From PVC group bacterium (lineage in GTDB: Bacteria; Verrucomicrobiota; Kiritimatiellia; CAIKKV01; CAITUY01), in NCBI GenBank assembly GCA_945890715.1, contig CAMDCX010000003.1, forward strand, positions 1 to 64,000: a stretch of 64,000 nucleotides of DNA, given 5' to 3'. Positions 38,585-50,800 of the stretch are shown in pieces. The position numbers and the translations under genes are program-made. The notes below the pieces were generated by a model. The model saw nothing but the letters and a program-made list of their open reading frames with translations. It ran no database searches and had not been told where the DNA came from. Every line of letters starts with the position of its first letter. Position 1 is the first letter of the stretch.

Positions 38585-38896
38585 TTACGTATCAAGCGCC
38601 TGGGCGCATTTTTTACACTTTCGAACGCGCTTATCACCTTCAGTCACGCGTTTCACCCTCACCGCCTTTTTGCAGTGCTGGCAATAGAGCATAAGATTCG
38701 ACAACTCAATAGAGGCTTCCTTCCGGGTAATCCCGCCCTTTGGATTGTCTTGCGACTTCCGAAGGTGTTTTGTCACCAGATTGAGTCCCTCCACAATGGC
38801 TCGGTTCTTGCCCAGAAGCATCTGAAGCACTTTTCCCTGCTTGCCCTTTTCGCGACCGCGAATTTTTACAACGATATCGTTTCGCCGAATATTCAT
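38585..38896 (-). CDS. rplX: 50S ribosomal protein L24 (with C-terminal CxxC pairs)
   Basis: RRNDIVVKIRGREKGKQGKVLQMLLGKNRAIVEGLNLVTKHLRKSQDNPKGGITRKEASI. Confidence 0.95.
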   Translation of the reverse strand: MNIRRNDIVVKIRGREKGKQGKVLQMLLGKNRAIVEGLNLVTKHLRKSQDNPKGGITRKEASIELSNLMLYCQHCKKAVRVKRVTEGDKRVRKCKKCAQALDT

Positions 38897-38908
38897 GCAT
38901 TCCTCTTC

Positions 38909-39274
38909 CTACAACACTTCGGGTGCCAATGAGACGATCTTCATGTAGTTTTTCTCGCGAAGCTCTCGAGCAACCGGGCCAAAAATACGGGTTCCCAAAG
39001 GGTTCAACTTTTCATCCACAAGAACCACCGCGTTGGTATCAAACCGCACCGCCGAACCGTCCGAACGACGGATCGGTTGCTTGGTGCGGACAATAATCGC
39101 GCGACAGACCTGTCCCTTCTTCACCATCCCCGTGGGTTGGGCTTCCTTTACCGCAACCCGAATCAAATCTCCAATGTGGGCATACATCTTCCGCTGCCCG
39201 ATCAGGCGAAAACAACGAACGCTCCGCGCGCCGGTATTATCTGCCACATCAAGGTTTGTTTCTTCTTGAATCAT
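38909..39274 (-). CDS. rplN: 50S ribosomal protein L14
   Basis: [52 protein letters not shown]. Confidence 0.97.
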   Translation of the reverse strand: MIQEETNLDVADNTGARSVRCFRLIGQRKMYAHIGDLIRVAVKEAQPTGMVKKGQVCRAIIVRTKQPIRRSDGSAVRFDTNAVVLVDEKLNPLGTRIFGPVARELREKNYMKIVSLAPEVL

Positions 39275-39288
39275 GGTCGTTTATCCAG

Positions 39289-39564
39289 TTACTGGCGTTT
39301 CCCTATTTCCAAGACTTCGACCAGTCGCCACCGCTTAAGCTTGCTCAGCGGACGCGTTTCGACAATCGTGACATGATCGCCTACTTTGGCCTTGCCTTCC
39401 TCGTCATGAGCATAGAACTTCTTGGACTGACGCATTTCCTTGCCATACAAGGGATGCCTCGTCTTGCGCTCCACGCTTACCACTATGGTCTTCTGCATTG
39501 AAGCGCTGACTACCACACCTGCCCGCTCCTTGCGAAGGCCCCTATCGGTTTCCGTTTCTGCCAT
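39289..39564 (-). CDS. rpsQ: 30S ribosomal protein S17
   Basis: [32 protein letters not shown]...[24 protein letters not shown]. Confidence 0.96.
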   Translation of the reverse strand: MAETETDRGLRKERAGVVVSASMQKTIVVSVERKTRHPLYGKEMRQSKKFYAHDEEGKAKVGDHVTIVETRPLSKLKRWRLVEVLEIGKRQ

Positions 39565-39569
39565 AATCC

Positions 39570-39767
39570 TCAACCTTGCTGGCGACGCCGCTCGATCATC
39601 ACCGTCTTCGCACGGGCAATATCCCGGCGAAGGCTGCGAATCCGTGACGGCTGTTCAATCTGGCTCGCCGATTTTCGAATTTTCAACGTACGCAACTCTT
39701 TCTCCATGTCGGAGTTTTGTTGCGCAAGTTCCTCTTTATTAAACTCTCTCAGTTTCGCGGCCTTCAT
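39570..39767 (-). CDS. rpmC: 50S ribosomal protein L29
   Basis: [17 protein letters not shown]...[22 protein letters not shown]. Confidence 0.93.
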   Translation of the reverse strand: MKAAKLREFNKEELAQQNSDMEKELRTLKIRKSASQIEQPSRIRSLRRDIARAKTVMIERRRQQG

Positions 39768-39798
39768 GGCGTCCGCACCCCTGTCCTGTTTGGCCCGG

Positions 39799-40203
39799 TT
39801 ACCCGTGCCGTTTCACAAACATCGTCCGGATCGGCAACTTTGCCGCCGCCAGACGCAACGATTCCCTTGCCAACTGTTCGGTCACGCCGTCAACTTCAAA
39901 CAACATGGCCCCTGGAAGAATAACCGAAACCCAGCAGTCCAGAGGGCCCTTACCCTTACCCGACCGCGTTTCAAGAGGTTTCTTACTGACCGGCTTATCC
40001 GGAAAAATCCGCAACCAGACCTTGCCCCGGCGCTTCATATTTCGGTTCATCGCCACGCGACAAGCCTCAATCTGAGTCGCCTTGACCCACGCCCGATCCA
40101 ACGCTTTCAGCCCGTACTCTCCGAAAGCCAGGGTGTTCCCTGAATGCGCAGTTCCCTTCCGGGAACCCCGCTGCACCATACGGTGCTTCACACGTTTAGG
40201 CAT
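39799..40203 (-). CDS. rplP: 50S ribosomal protein L16
   Basis: [35 protein letters not shown]. Confidence 0.96.
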   Translation of the reverse strand: MPKRVKHRMVQRGSRKGTAHSGNTLAFGEYGLKALDRAWVKATQIEACRVAMNRNMKRRGKVWLRIFPDKPVSKKPLETRSGKGKGPLDCWVSVILPGAMLFEVDGVTEQLARESLRLAAAKLPIRTMFVKRHG

Positions 40204-40864
40204 AAGCGGCATTAGATCGTCCCCTTACTGCCTTCTCAGGCTCTTCCTTTTCTTTACAAATCCAGACTTTGACACCAATTTTACCGGCCGTGGTATTTGC
40301 CTCGGCAAATCCGTAGTCAATGTTCGCGCGAAGCGTATGCAGAGGAATCGTCCCCTCCTTGTACCACTCCACACGGGCCAGTTCGGATCCCCCAAGCCGC
40401 CCGGCGCACTTGATGCGGATTCCCTTGACACCCAATTCCATGGCCATTTTGATCGCCCGCTTCATCGCCCGGCGAAATGACACCCGTCGCTCCATCTGCA
40501 ACGCCACGCTCTCGGCGACCAATTGCGCATTCGTGTCCGGACTCCGGATCTCACGAATCTCCAAATAGATCTCCTTGCTTGTTATCTTCGCGATTTCATC
40601 GCGTATTCGATCCAGATCCTGGCCCTTTCGGCCGATCACGATGCCAGGACGCGCGGTACATATGGTGGCGCGAACACGGTTCGCATACCGCTCAATAATG
40701 ATCTCCGCCACAGCAGCCGCATCCAAACGCTTTTTCACGAGGTCACGGATCTTCAGGTCTTCCATCAGCAGGGTACCGCAGGTTTTCTTATCAGCAAACC
40801 AGCGGGACTTCCACGCCTTAGTGACGGCAATCCTGAGTCCAATCGGATTGATTTTCTGTCCCAA
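40196..40864 (-). CDS. rpsC: 30S ribosomal protein S3
   Basis: [29 protein letters not shown] domain [53 protein letters not shown]. Confidence 0.97.
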   Translation of the reverse strand: MGQKINPIGLRIAVTKAWKSRWFADKKTCGTLLMEDLKIRDLVKKRLDAAAVAEIIIERYANRVRATICTARPGIVIGRKGQDLDRIRDEIAKITSKEIYLEIREIRSPDTNAQLVAESVALQMERRVSFRRAMKRAIKMAMELGVKGIRIKCAGRLGGSELARVEWYKEGTIPLHTLRANIDYGFAEANTTAGKIGVKVWICKEKEEPEKAVRGRSNAAYA

Positions 40865-40900
40865 AACGAATCTCCTTTCACATCTCCCGGCATCCGCCGG

Positions 40901-41236
40901 TCACTTCCCGTCTGACAACACAATCGTAATGTGGCTGGTCCGTTTCCGGATCCGACTCACCATACCACGCGAACGCGCCCAAAAACGCTTCATCGCCGGT
41001 CCTTCGCCGATCGTGGCCTCTTTCACTCGCAGATCATCCGCAGAAAGCTTTGCGTTATTTTCCGCATTAGCCACCGCCGAACGAATCGTCTTCTCCAACT
41101 GCCGCGCGGCCTTGCGCTCACTAAATTCAACCGTCTTGATTGCATCGGCCACCGGCAGACCTTGAATAGCCCTCGCCATATCCCGCGCCTTACGCGGAGA
41201 CAGACGCACATACTTGGTCACTGCTTTGACTTCCAT
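40901..41236 (-). CDS. rplV: 50S ribosomal protein L22
   Basis: MEVKAVTKYVRLSPRKARDMARAIQGLPVADA; RARGMVSRIRKRTSHITIVLSD analog. Confidence 0.95.
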   Translation of the reverse strand: MEVKAVTKYVRLSPRKARDMARAIQGLPVADAIKTVEFSERKAARQLEKTIRSAVANAENNAKLSADDLRVKEATIGEGPAMKRFWARSRGMVSRIRKRTSHITIVLSDGK

Positions 41237-41246
41237 TGCCTTACTC

Positions 41247-41741
41247 CTAGTTCCCGAAACCGGTAACAACAACTGCCCGGTCCTGAACCCTGGGAAATGC
41301 CCGATTCGTCTTCTGGATAACAGCTCCGGCAACCGCCGCCCGAACATCCACAACCCGCATCGTGGCCACAGCCCGATCCTCTTGCATCACCGCGAACTGC
41401 AGACCCGGCTTTACACCGTCCTGTCGCCCGCCGTCAAGGATCACCATGCCCAGCTCTTTGTTTACGTCTAAAATTCTAAACTCTTTTTTCCTCATTTCGG
41501 CTGGGGCAACGGGCCTTCCGCCCCTCCCCCCCGCCGTTTCATAGTCCCGGCTATCCTCCCGGGCTCTCAAAACATCCACTTCCGCCTTCGTCATGGCCAG
41601 CGCCTCGGTCAAGTATTTAACCTGACGCCGGAGACATTCGTCTTGGCCTCCGTCAACTCCCGCCTTTAAACTGTACCCCACCAGCAGGCACACAATAGCG
41701 AGAGTCAATCCAAACCGCCGCGCCTTATTTCCCGCACGCAT
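41247..41741 (-). CDS. Hypothetical exported coiled-coil/beta-domain protein inserted between rpsS and rplV
   Basis: Intact 164-aa ORF with N-terminal signal/TM segment FGLTLAIVCLLVGYSLKAGV; starts 4 nt after rpsS stop, ends 10 nt before rplV start. Confidence 0.8.
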   Translation of the reverse strand: MRAGNKARRFGLTLAIVCLLVGYSLKAGVDGGQDECLRRQVKYLTEALAMTKAEVDVLRAREDSRDYETAGGRGGRPVAPAEMRKKEFRILDVNKELGMVILDGGRQDGVKPGLQFAVMQEDRAVATMRVVDVRAAVAGAVIQKTNRAFPRVQDRAVVVTGFGN

Positions 41742-41745
41742 ACGA

Positions 41746-42030
41746 CTACTTCAACGCCACCGTCTTATCGGTATGCGTGCCGTGCTTTCGGAAAATGCGT
41801 GTTGGTGCAAATTCACCCAAACGATGACTCACCATATGCTCCGTGATGTACACGGGAACATGCTGCTTGCCATTGTGTACGGCTAGCGTATGCCCGACAA
41901 ACTCAGGAACAATCATGGAACGACGGGACCACGTCTTGACCACGCGCTTTTCGCCAACGCGATTCATTTTCTCGACGCGCTCCAGAAGCTTCTCATCAAC
42001 AAACGGCCCCTTTTTTAATGAACGGCCCAT
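41746..42030 (-). CDS. rpsS: 30S ribosomal protein S19
   Basis: [69 protein letters not shown]. Confidence 0.97.
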   Translation of the reverse strand: MGRSLKKGPFVDEKLLERVEKMNRVGEKRVVKTWSRRSMIVPEFVGHTLAVHNGKQHVPVYITEHMVSHRLGEFAPTRIFRKHGTHTDKTVALK

Positions 42031-42033
42031 GGC

Positions 42034-42858
42034 TTACTTTCTCCGCCTGACAATAAATTTGCTCGACGTCTTCCGTCCCGCACGGGTCTTCTTGCCCTTC
42101 GTGAGCTGACCCCACGGCGTCACCGGGTGACCACCGCCGGACGTACGACCTTCACCGCCACCCATCGGATGGTCAACCGGGTTCATCGCCACACCACGTA
42201 CAGTGGGCCGAATCCCCTTCCAACGCTTACGCCCGGCCTTGCCCAGGCAAATTCCATCATGATCCAAATTACCAACCTGGCCAATCGTCGCCTGACACTC
42301 CACATTGATTTGCCGAATTTCACCTGACGGCAACTTCACCTGAGCGTACCCCCCCTCACGCGACATCAACTGTGCGGTCTGACCAGCACTGCGAACCAAT
42401 TGCGCTCCGCATCCCGCCGTCAACTCGATATTGTGAATCGGCAAACCAAGCGGAATTTTCGCAAGGGGCAAGGCATTTCCATTAATCGGTTCGGCATCCG
42501 GACCTGACATCACCGTTGTGCCAACCTCCAACCCAACCGGGGCCAGAATATAACGTTTTTCCCCGTCCTTGTAGGCGAGAAGGGCAATGCGAGCCGTTCG
42601 GTTCGGATCATATTCAATCGCTTGAACCTTAGCGGGAATACCAACTTTATTCCGCTTGAAATCAATAATTCGGTAGTGATGCCGGTGCCCACCGCCACGA
42701 TGACGAACGGTGATTCGTCCCGCAGAATTGCGTCCCGCTTTCGACTTCTGTGATTTCGTGAGCGACCGCTCTGGCTTGCTCCGGGTTATTTCATCAAACG
42801 TCGAGAGCTGCGTGTGTCGCATACTCGGCGTCGTCGGTTTGTAGGTTTTCAGCGCCAT
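42034..42858 (-). CDS. rplB: 50S ribosomal protein L2
   Basis: [54 protein letters not shown]. Confidence 0.97.
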   Translation of the reverse strand: MALKTYKPTTPSMRHTQLSTFDEITRSKPERSLTKSQKSKAGRNSAGRITVRHRGGGHRHHYRIIDFKRNKVGIPAKVQAIEYDPNRTARIALLAYKDGEKRYILAPVGLEVGTTVMSGPDAEPINGNALPLAKIPLGLPIHNIELTAGCGAQLVRSAGQTAQLMSREGGYAQVKLPSGEIRQINVECQATIGQVGNLDHDGICLGKAGRKRWKGIRPTVRGVAMNPVDHPMGGGEGRTSGGGHPVTPWGQLTKGKKTRAGRKTSSKFIVRRRK

Positions 42859-42868
42859 GTCGTGCTTC

Positions 42869-43150
42869 CTATTCCAAATCTATCTTATCGCCTTCTCTCA
42901 AAGTCACCACCGCGCGCTTCCAGGCCGGCTTCTTACCGGAATGAACCGTGCGTTCACGACAAGCCTTACCATCGTAATTCATGGTATTGACCTTCATGAC
43001 CTTGACCTTGAAAAAATCCTCAATCGCCTTTTTAATCTCAAGCTTGTTAGCCGAGGGATCAACCTTAAATAAATATTTGTTTTGCCCAGCAAGTAACGAC
43101 CCCTTCTCCGTGATATGCAGACCACGAACTGCGGAAAGTGAATTTTTCAT
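42869..43150 (-). CDS. rplW: 50S ribosomal protein L23
   Basis: [45 protein letters not shown]. Confidence 0.95.
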   Translation of the reverse strand: MKNSLSAVRGLHITEKGSLLAGQNKYLFKVDPSANKLEIKKAIEDFFKVKVMKVNTMNYDGKACRERTVHSGKKPAWKRAVVTLREGDKIDLE

Positions 43151-43788
43151 GATTTCCTCCCCGGCTCGCCCTCAAGCCGCGCCTTCAACTGATCCATCGC
43201 GGCACGCGTTACCACGGTCACGGGAAAACGAACCAGTTGAAACGTGCTAACATCCCGGGCCGTTGTCGCCTCCACCTGAGGCAGATTTCGGAACGCGCAA
43301 AGCAGATTTTTATCCAGCTTGTCAACCACGATCAGAACGCCCTGCTTAAGCCCTAACGATTTCAACAACGCGACTGCGGTCTTCGTCTTAGGCTCCGTCA
43401 CCGTCAGCTTTTCCAGAACCCGTATACGATCTTCCCGGATCAGATCGCTTAAGGCGCTACGAAATGCCAGACGTGCGACTTTCACCGGAATGCGCTTCGC
43501 GTAACTCCGCGGATGGGGACCATGAGCCACACCACCGCCCCGCCACACAGGAGATTGCCGGAAACCAGCCCGGGCACGCCCGGTTCCTTTTTGTTTCCAC
43601 GGCTTCTTGTTGCTACCCGCCACGGCACCCTTTCCAAGAGTGGAGGCCGACCCCGCGCGTAATCCTGCCTGATAGGCCACGATAACATCACGAACAGCCT
43701 GCTGACCCTTGCTCGTCATCAGCTCGTCCGGGAAGTCAACCTTCGCCAACGAGGATCCTTTCATGTCATAGACAGAAAGCTTGCTCAT
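43147..43788 (-). CDS. rplD: 50S ribosomal protein L4
   Basis: KKPWKQKGTGRARAGFRQSPVWRGGGVAHGPHPRSY. Confidence 0.96.
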   Translation of the reverse strand: MSKLSVYDMKGSSLAKVDFPDELMTSKGQQAVRDVIVAYQAGLRAGSASTLGKGAVAGSNKKPWKQKGTGRARAGFRQSPVWRGGGVAHGPHPRSYAKRIPVKVARLAFRSALSDLIREDRIRVLEKLTVTEPKTKTAVALLKSLGLKQGVLIVVDKLDKNLLCAFRNLPQVEATTARDVSTFQLVRFPVTVVTRAAMDQLKARLEGEPGRKS

Positions 43789-44432
43789 TTACCCTGCCCC
43801 GCCTTCGTCTTCTTCAATGCTTTTCGTATTTCAACCAGAGCTCCAGCCGGCCCGGGAACTGCCCCTTTAACCAGGATCAGATTCTCGCTCGCCCGCAACT
43901 GAACCACTTTCAAATTTTGCGTTGTAACCCGCACATTACCCATGTGTCCCGGCATGCGCTTACCCTTGTGAACGCGTCCAGGAAAGGAACGACATCCAAT
44001 CGAGCCTACGCGCCGCTTGGAATGGCCACCATGCGTCATCGGACCGCCCGCCATCTTGAAGCGACGGACAACACCTTGAAACCCGCGGCCCTTGGTAATC
44101 CCAATAATGTCGACGTAATCCGCTCCATCCAGAACAGAAGCCGTCACGGTATCTCCCGCCTTGACTTCATCACCGGAATCAACCTCAAATTCACGCAGAA
44201 AGCGCTTCGGCGTCGTGTTGACCGCCTTAAACTGTCCCGCATGCGCCTTGTTCGCTCGCGAGGCCTTAACCTCTACGAACCCGAGTTTCAGCGCCTCATA
44301 GCCATCCTGGCTCTTCGTCTTGCGCTGGACCACAACACATGGCCCGATTTCAATGACCGTGACGGGAGTCTGTTGACCTTCGTCGCCGAAAACCCGCGTC
44401 ATTCCGATTTTTTTTCCGAGTATCCCTTGCAT
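43785..44432 (-). CDS. rplC: 50S ribosomal protein L3
   Basis: MQGILGKKIGMTRVFGDEGQQTPVTVIE; GRGFQGVVRRFKMAGGPMTHGGHSKRRVGSIG. Confidence 0.97.
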   Translation of the reverse strand: MQGILGKKIGMTRVFGDEGQQTPVTVIEIGPCVVVQRKTKSQDGYEALKLGFVEVKASRANKAHAGQFKAVNTTPKRFLREFEVDSGDEVKAGDTVTASVLDGADYVDIIGITKGRGFQGVVRRFKMAGGPMTHGGHSKRRVGSIGCRSFPGRVHKGKRMPGHMGNVRVTTQNLKVVQLRASENLILVKGAVPGPAGALVEIRKALKKTKAGQGK

Positions 44433-44442
44433 GGCTACCTGC

Positions 44443-44754
44443 TTAAATCTTGATCGTTATATCCACACCGGCGGGCATATTGAGTTTCTTCAACTCATCC
44501 ACCGTCCTTGCCGTCGGCTCCACAATGTCCAAAACCCGCTTATGGGTCCGGACCTCAAATTGCTCCATCGATTTCTTATCGGCATGCACACTGCGATTAA
44601 CACTGTAACTCTCAATGCGCGTTGGCATCGGAATGGGCCCCACCACCCGGGCTCCTGTTCTCTTTGCCGTTTCCACAATATCGGACACAGACTGATCCAG
44701 CACCCGATAATCGTAGGCTTTCAAACGTATACGTATGCGTTGCTTTTCCATCAT
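44443..44754 (-). CDS. rpsJ: 30S ribosomal protein S10
   Basis: [42 protein letters not shown]. Confidence 0.97.
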   Translation of the reverse strand: MMEKQRIRIRLKAYDYRVLDQSVSDIVETAKRTGARVVGPIPMPTRIESYSVNRSVHADKKSMEQFEVRTHKRVLDIVEPTARTVDELKKLNMPAGVDITIKI

Positions 44755-44758
44755 TCAC

Positions 44759-46894
44759 TCACCGTTCCAGAAGTTGCTGTTGTATCGCCTCCGGCACTAC
44801 ATCAAAACACGCCGGCTCCATCGTGTAACTCGCCCGCCCCCGCGTCAGAGACCGGACGGCCGTCGAATATCCAAAAAGTTCCGCCAGCGGAACTCGCGCA
44901 TGGATCACCTGCACGGTTTCCTTACCAACCATGTCCTGAACATGTCCGCGTCGGGCGCTCACATCGTTCAACACATCCCCCAAATGATCTGCCGGAAGAA
45001 TAATCTCAAGCGACATGATGGGCTCCAGAATCGCCGGCCTTGACGCCTTCGCCGCCACTCTCAGGGCCATCACTCCTGCCGTCCGGAAGGACACCTCCGT
45101 GGATTCCTGATCATGAAACTCGCCGCCCACCACCCTGACCCTAACGTCTACCATTGGATAGTTCGCCAGAATTCCAGTCGTAAGTCCATCCCGAACCCCC
45201 TCCTCCACAGCGCCGCGGAATTCAGCCGGGATTCGAGTGTTCGACACATCAAATTCGACTGAAACTCCTGAGCCGCGTTCAGAGGGCTCGACATTCAGAA
45301 CGACCACGGCAAATTGAGGTTGCCCGGCAATGTCACGCTCAAAGCGATATTCACCCCGACCTGAAGCCAGAACGGTCTCCCGGTACGCCACCATCGGCCT
45401 CCCCGCATTCGCCTGCACCTTGTACTCACGAAACATCCGGTCTTTCAAAATCTCAAGATGCAACTCGCCCATGCCACTCAAAAGAGTCTGGCCGGTATCA
45501 GGATCCACCGACACGATACAGGTCGGATCCTCCGCTGCAAGTGCACTCATGGCCTCGCCCAACTTCTCGCGATCAGCCTGCGATTTTGGCTCGATCGCCA
45601 TGGAAATAACCGGCTCCGGAAAACGGATACGCTCCAGCTCGACGGGCATATTCTCGACACACAGAGTATCGCCTGTCGTGATCTGCTTCAATCCAACCAC
45701 CGCACCGATTTCCCCGGCATGCAAAACGTCCACCTCCTGGCGATCATCCGCATGCAGGAGCACCAATTTCATCACACGTTCACGTTTCCGGGTACGGGCA
45801 TTAAACACATTTTGCCCCTTCCGGATCTGTCCGGAATAGACACGAACAAAGGCGAGTCGCCCCATATAGGCATCGCTCATCAACTTAAAAACCAACGCAC
45901 TCTGAGGAGCGAAATCATCCGCTTCACGAGACACAACTTCACGGGTCTTGGGATGTTCGCCTCGAACCGGAGGAACATCTATCGGAGCCGGAAGAAAATC
46001 CACGACGGCGTCCAACAACTGCTGAACCCCCTTATTACGAAGTGACGATCCACACAAAACCGGCGTCAGGGTCTGTGCGAGCGTCGCACGTCGCAACCCA
46101 TCCCGTAGAACCTGCGCAGGAACATCGGCACAGTCCAGATAGGATTCAAGAACTTTTTCATCCCGTTCAGTTAAAATCTCGATGAGCTGAGCACGAGCCT
46201 TCTCAGCCTCCACGGCCAGCTCAGCAGGAATCGAAACCGCCTGAACCTTGCTCCCGAAGGAAGTGTCGTCATAAACAATGGCTTCCATGGCCAGCAGATC
46301 AATGACCCCGCGGAATCGATCTTCAGAACCCCACGGGATCTGAATGGGCACCGGAACTGCTCCCAAACGGGTTCGTATCTGAGCAACCACCGAATTGAAG
46401 TCAGCGCCAATACGATCCATTTTATTCACAAATGCAATGCGGGGAACATGATAGCGATCCGCCTGATGCCAGACTGTTTCAGACTGCGGCTGCACGCCGC
46501 CCACACCACAAAACACCACAACCGCACCATCCAGAACACGCAACGACCGCTCGACTTCAACTGTAAAATCAACATGCCCGGGAGTGTCGATGAGATTGAT
46601 CTGGTGATCCCGCCAGAAACAAGTCGTCGCGGCGCTCGTAATGGTGATGCCGCGTTCCTTTTCCTGCGGCATCCAGTCCATTGTGGCGGTTCCCTCATGG
46701 ACTTCACCCATACGATGCACTCGACCGGCATAAAACAGAATACGCTCGCTCGTCGTGGTCTTACCCGCATCGATGTGGGCAATGATCCCGATATTGCGAA
46801 CGGCGGACAGAGGACGTACACGATCCGCCGCTTCACGCTGGCGCGCGTCCCCTGTGGCTCCACCTTGTTTATTCTGTTCCAAAACTGTTTCCAT
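44759..46894 (-). CDS. fusA: Translation elongation factor G
   Basis: [73 protein letters not shown]. Start chosen at internal Met 46894; ORF opens at 46951. Confidence 0.95.
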   Translation of the reverse strand: METVLEQNKQGGATGDARQREAADRVRPLSAVRNIGIIAHIDAGKTTTSERILFYAGRVHRMGEVHEGTATMDWMPQEKERGITITSAATTCFWRDHQINLIDTPGHVDFTVEVERSLRVLDGAVVVFCGVGGVQPQSETVWHQADRYHVPRIAFVNKMDRIGADFNSVVAQIRTRLGAVPVPIQIPWGSEDRFRGVIDLLAMEAIVYDDTSFGSKVQAVSIPAELAVEAEKARAQLIEILTERDEKVLESYLDCADVPAQVLRDGLRRATLAQTLTPVLCGSSLRNKGVQQLLDAVVDFLPAPIDVPPVRGEHPKTREVVSREADDFAPQSALVFKLMSDAYMGRLAFVRVYSGQIRKGQNVFNARTRKRERVMKLVLLHADDRQEVDVLHAGEIGAVVGLKQITTGDTLCVENMPVELERIRFPEPVISMAIEPKSQADREKLGEAMSALAAEDPTCIVSVDPDTGQTLLSGMGELHLEILKDRMFREYKVQANAGRPMVAYRETVLASGRGEYRFERDIAGQPQFAVVVLNVEPSERGSGVSVEFDVSNTRIPAEFRGAVEEGVRDGLTTGILANYPMVDVRVRVVGGEFHDQESTEVSFRTAGVMALRVAAKASRPAILEPIMSLEIILPADHLGDVLNDVSARRGHVQDMVGKETVQVIHARVPLAELFGYSTAVRSLTRGRASYTMEPACFDVVPEAIQQQLLER

Positions 46895-46960
46895 TTGATT
46901 CACTAAACAAACAACACCCGCCGCCCGATCGTCGGACGACGGGATATTCATAAGCTCAAC

Positions 46961-47434
46961 TTACCATCGATAATGGGCAAACGCCTTGTTTGCCTGGGCC
47001 ATCTTATGCGTGTCGTCGCGCTTTTTAATGGCATTGCCCTGCTCGGCATAGGCATCCAGAATTTCCTGAGCCAGCGCACGCCGCATCGGCACACCCTTCC
47101 GGGTCTTCGCGTACTGGATCAACCAGCGCATTGCCAAGGCACCCTGTCGATCCGGAGTCACTTCAACCGGCACTTGATAGGTCGCACCACCGACACGGCG
47201 CGATTTCACTTCGACTTTCGGCTTCACGTTGTCAATCGCGCGAAGAATCACTTCCAGCGGATCGCCATCAGGATGCTTCTCTTGAATCACCTTCAGGGCA
47301 TCGTAAACAATGTTTACCGATACCGATTTTTTCCCAACCTTCATCAGGTGGTTCACCAGACGACCGACCAACTCGCTGTTGTACTTCGGATCCGATTGAA
47401 CCGCTCGCCGCACTGCTCTACGTCTTCGTCCCAT
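46961..47434 (-). CDS. rpsG: 30S ribosomal protein S7
   Basis: NVKPKVEVKSRRVGGATYQVPVEVTPDRQGALAMRWLIQYAKTRKG. Confidence 0.97.
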   Translation of the reverse strand: MGRRRRAVRRAVQSDPKYNSELVGRLVNHLMKVGKKSVSVNIVYDALKVIQEKHPDGDPLEVILRAIDNVKPKVEVKSRRVGGATYQVPVEVTPDRQGALAMRWLIQYAKTRKGVPMRRALAQEILDAYAEQGNAIKKRDDTHKMAQANKAFAHYRW

Positions 47435-47448
47435 GATCTTGCGCCGTC

Positions 47449-47826
47449 CTACGCCTGCTTCGGTGTTTTGACGCCATACTTGGAACGGCCCCGGTGCCGT
47501 CCCTCTACGCCCAGTGTATCCAAAGTACCACGAACAATGTGATACCGCACACCAGGCAAGTCCTTTACGCGACCGCCCCGCACAAGCACAACACTGTGCT
47601 CTTGAAGATTGTGCCCTTCGCCCGGAATATAAGCGGTCACTTCCTCGCCATTGGTCAGACGAACACGCGCCACTTTACGCAGCGCCGAGTTCGGCTTTTT
47701 GGGTGTCTGTGTTTTCACGGACAGACACACGCCGCGACGCTGAGGACAATTCTTCAGCGCGGGCGATTTGCTTTTATTACGGATTTTCTTTCGTCCGTTT
47801 TTAACCAGTTGATTAATCGTCGGCAT
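47449..47826 (-). CDS. rpsL: 30S ribosomal protein S12
   Basis: [60 protein letters not shown]. Confidence 0.98.
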   Translation of the reverse strand: MPTINQLVKNGRKKIRNKSKSPALKNCPQRRGVCLSVKTQTPKKPNSALRKVARVRLTNGEEVTAYIPGEGHNLQEHSVVLVRGGRVKDLPGVRYHIVRGTLDTLGVEGRHRGRSKYGVKTPKQA

Positions 47827-47891
47827 AGTTACATTCCCTTCCAAACGCAAAGCGCGCAAAAGTGCCAGAAGTGATAGGTCCTTGTCAAGCT

Positions 47892-50800
47892 TTATCCCAA
47901 AAGCTCCTGAGCTTTCTTCAGCGCTTCGCTTTCCTGACGCAAGTCTTCCTCAGGAATCGGCTCCGCAAGAGGCACTAATTTGATGTTCCGGAACATTGGG
48001 AAACCGGTTCCGCCCGGAATCAAATGGCCCATGATAACATTCTCCTTGAAGCCATACAGCGTATCCACACGCCCCAGCGTGGCAGCCTCGGTCAGCACTC
48101 GGGTGGTATCTTGGAACGACGCCGCCGAAATAAAACTCTCGGTCTCGAGCGCCGCCTTGGTGATCCCAAGAAGAGCCGGAGACGCTTCCGCCGGACGTTT
48201 GCCCTCGGCCTGTGCCTTGGTGTTCATCTCCTGGAATAACCGTTTTTCCACCTGCTCGCCCCAAAGAAAATCAGTATCGCCCGCATCCGTGATCCGGACT
48301 TTGCGCAGCATTTGACGGACAATGATCTCGATGTGCTTGTCGTTGATTTCAACACCCTGCAACCGGTAGACTTCCTGAACCTGATTGACTAGGTATTCCT
48401 GCAACTCCTGAGGGCCACAAATCTCCAGGATTTCCTGAGGAACCACGGGGCCTTCCGTGAGCTGTTGCCCCTTCTGAACATAATCGCCCTTATACACAAC
48501 GATATGCTTGCCCATCGGGATCAAATGCTGCTCCTCGTCACCCGTAACCGCATCACGGATCAACAAGCATCGACGTCCACGCTGATTCGCTCCAAAATCC
48601 ACCATACCATCGATCTTCGCAATCTCGGCAGCATCCTTCGGCCTGCGAGCCTCAAACAGTTCCGCCACACGCGGCAGACCTCCAGTGATGTCCTTGGTCT
48701 TGGACTCCTTACGAGGCGTCTTCGCGATCACCTCACCAGCCATGACCTTCTTCCCGTCCTTGATCATAACATGAGCGCCAGCCGGAATATTATACGCCAT
48801 GGGCGGCTCGTTATGACCGAAGGTAATCACGATCTGGGGATGCAAATCCTCCTTGTGCTCAAGAACGACGGTACCCATCAGACCGGTGGACTGATCCACC
48901 TCCTTCTTGACCGTTACATTCTCAATAAACCCCTGGAAGTGAACCGTACCGGGCTTCTCCGCAAGAATAGGCACACTGTAGGGATCCCATTCGATGAAGC
49001 TTTGCCCCTTCTTTACCCTACCCCCATCCGCCTCGGCAATGATCGCGCCAATGGCGATCGAATGTCGCTCAACCTCACGGCCGGTATCATCAAAAACAGC
49101 CACAGAACCATTCTTATTAAGCACCACAAATTTGCCCTGCTCATTCACTACCGTACGCATATTGGTATACTGAATGATACCGTCGTGCTTGGAGATCACA
49201 TGGGGCTGTTTAAAGACCGAGCTCGCGGTACCACCAATATGGAACGTCCGCATGGTCAACTGGGTACCCGGCTCACCAATGGATTGCGCCGCAATAATTC
49301 CGACAGCCGCACCCATTTCCACGGGGCGCCCATTCGAGAGATCGCGTCCATAGCACTTAGCACATATTCCTCGACGGGATTCGCATGTCAAAACACTGCG
49401 GATACGAACCTTCTCAATATCCGCGTTCATAACCGCCTCGGCCAGCGCCTCATCAATGAGCCCACCAGCGGGAACAACCAGTTGACGCGTCACGGGATTA
49501 ACAATGTCGTTCAACGCCGTACGACCCTTGATGCGATCAGCCAACGAAACCACATTCTCATCGCCCTCACCGATGGCTTTAACCTCGATACCATTAAGGG
49601 TGTTGCAGTCTTGTTCGATGATCCGGACATCCTGGGCCACATCGACCAGTTTACGGGTTAAATACCCGGCATCAGCGGTCTTCAGGGCGGTATCAGCCAG
49701 ACCTTTTCGGGCACCATGGGTACTGATGAAATACTCCAGAACACTCAGACCCTCTCGAAAATTCGACACAATGGGTCGCTCAATGATTTCCCCGGACGGC
49801 TTGGCCATCAAGCCTCGCATACCCGCCAGCTGACGAATTTGCTGGCGACTACCACGAGCCTTGGAGTCCACCATCATAAAGATCGGGTTGGCTTCCTCGC
49901 TCCCCGCATTCTCCTCGATCGCACGATACATGGCGTTCGAAGTTTCATCCGTCGCCTGGGTCCAAATATCGACGATCTTGTTGTAACGCTCTCCGTCCGT
50001 AATGATACCGCGTCGATACTGGCTTTCCACCTCGCCCACAGCCTTATGCGCCTTGGCAATGATGTCTTCCTTCTCGGCCGGAATAATCATGTCCGACAAA
50101 CCAATCGAGATGCCCGCCAGCGTCGCGTTCTCAAAGCCAATGTTCTTGAGGCTTTCCAAAACTTTCACGGTCTCGGTATGGCCGCTGACACGATAACACT
50201 GCCAAATCAACTTCCCGAGAAATGACTTATCGCAACAACGATTAATAAACCCAAGCGTCAAAGGAAGGATTTCGTTGAAGAAAACGCGACCAACGGTGGT
50301 GATCAACATCTTTGAATGATTGTCGCCAAAAACCGTCTTGCGTCCAAAATCGGGATTCCTGAACCGGATGCGGTTGTGGATCTTAAGTGCGCCGTCATCA
50401 TACGCCAGACGAACCTGGGACGCCTCATCAAAAATAGGAAGCCGTTCCTGCTCCTGACCCTGACCGGATGCTTTGCGTCGCACCTCCTTGATTCGATCCT
50501 TTTGGGCCGATGAAGTGAGGTAATAGATACCTAACGCAATATCCTGAGTAGGCGTCATAACCGGCTTGCCACTCGAGGGGGAGAACACATTGTTTGTTGA
50601 AAGCATCAGAAGGCGAGACTCGATCTGGGCCTCGATAGACAACGGCACGTGCACCGCCATCTGATCCCCGTCGAAGTCGGCATTATATGCTGTACACACC
50701 AACGGATGCACTTGGATCGCTTCTCCCTCCACCAGGATGGGCTCAAACGACTGAATGCTTAAACGGTGAAGCGTCGGCGCGCGGTTCAGCATGACGGTCT

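Noticed and set aside
48465-49661. 398-aa plus-strand ORF opposite rpoC
   Set aside because: Lies entirely within rpoC on the opposite strand; composition typical of antisense codon shadow.
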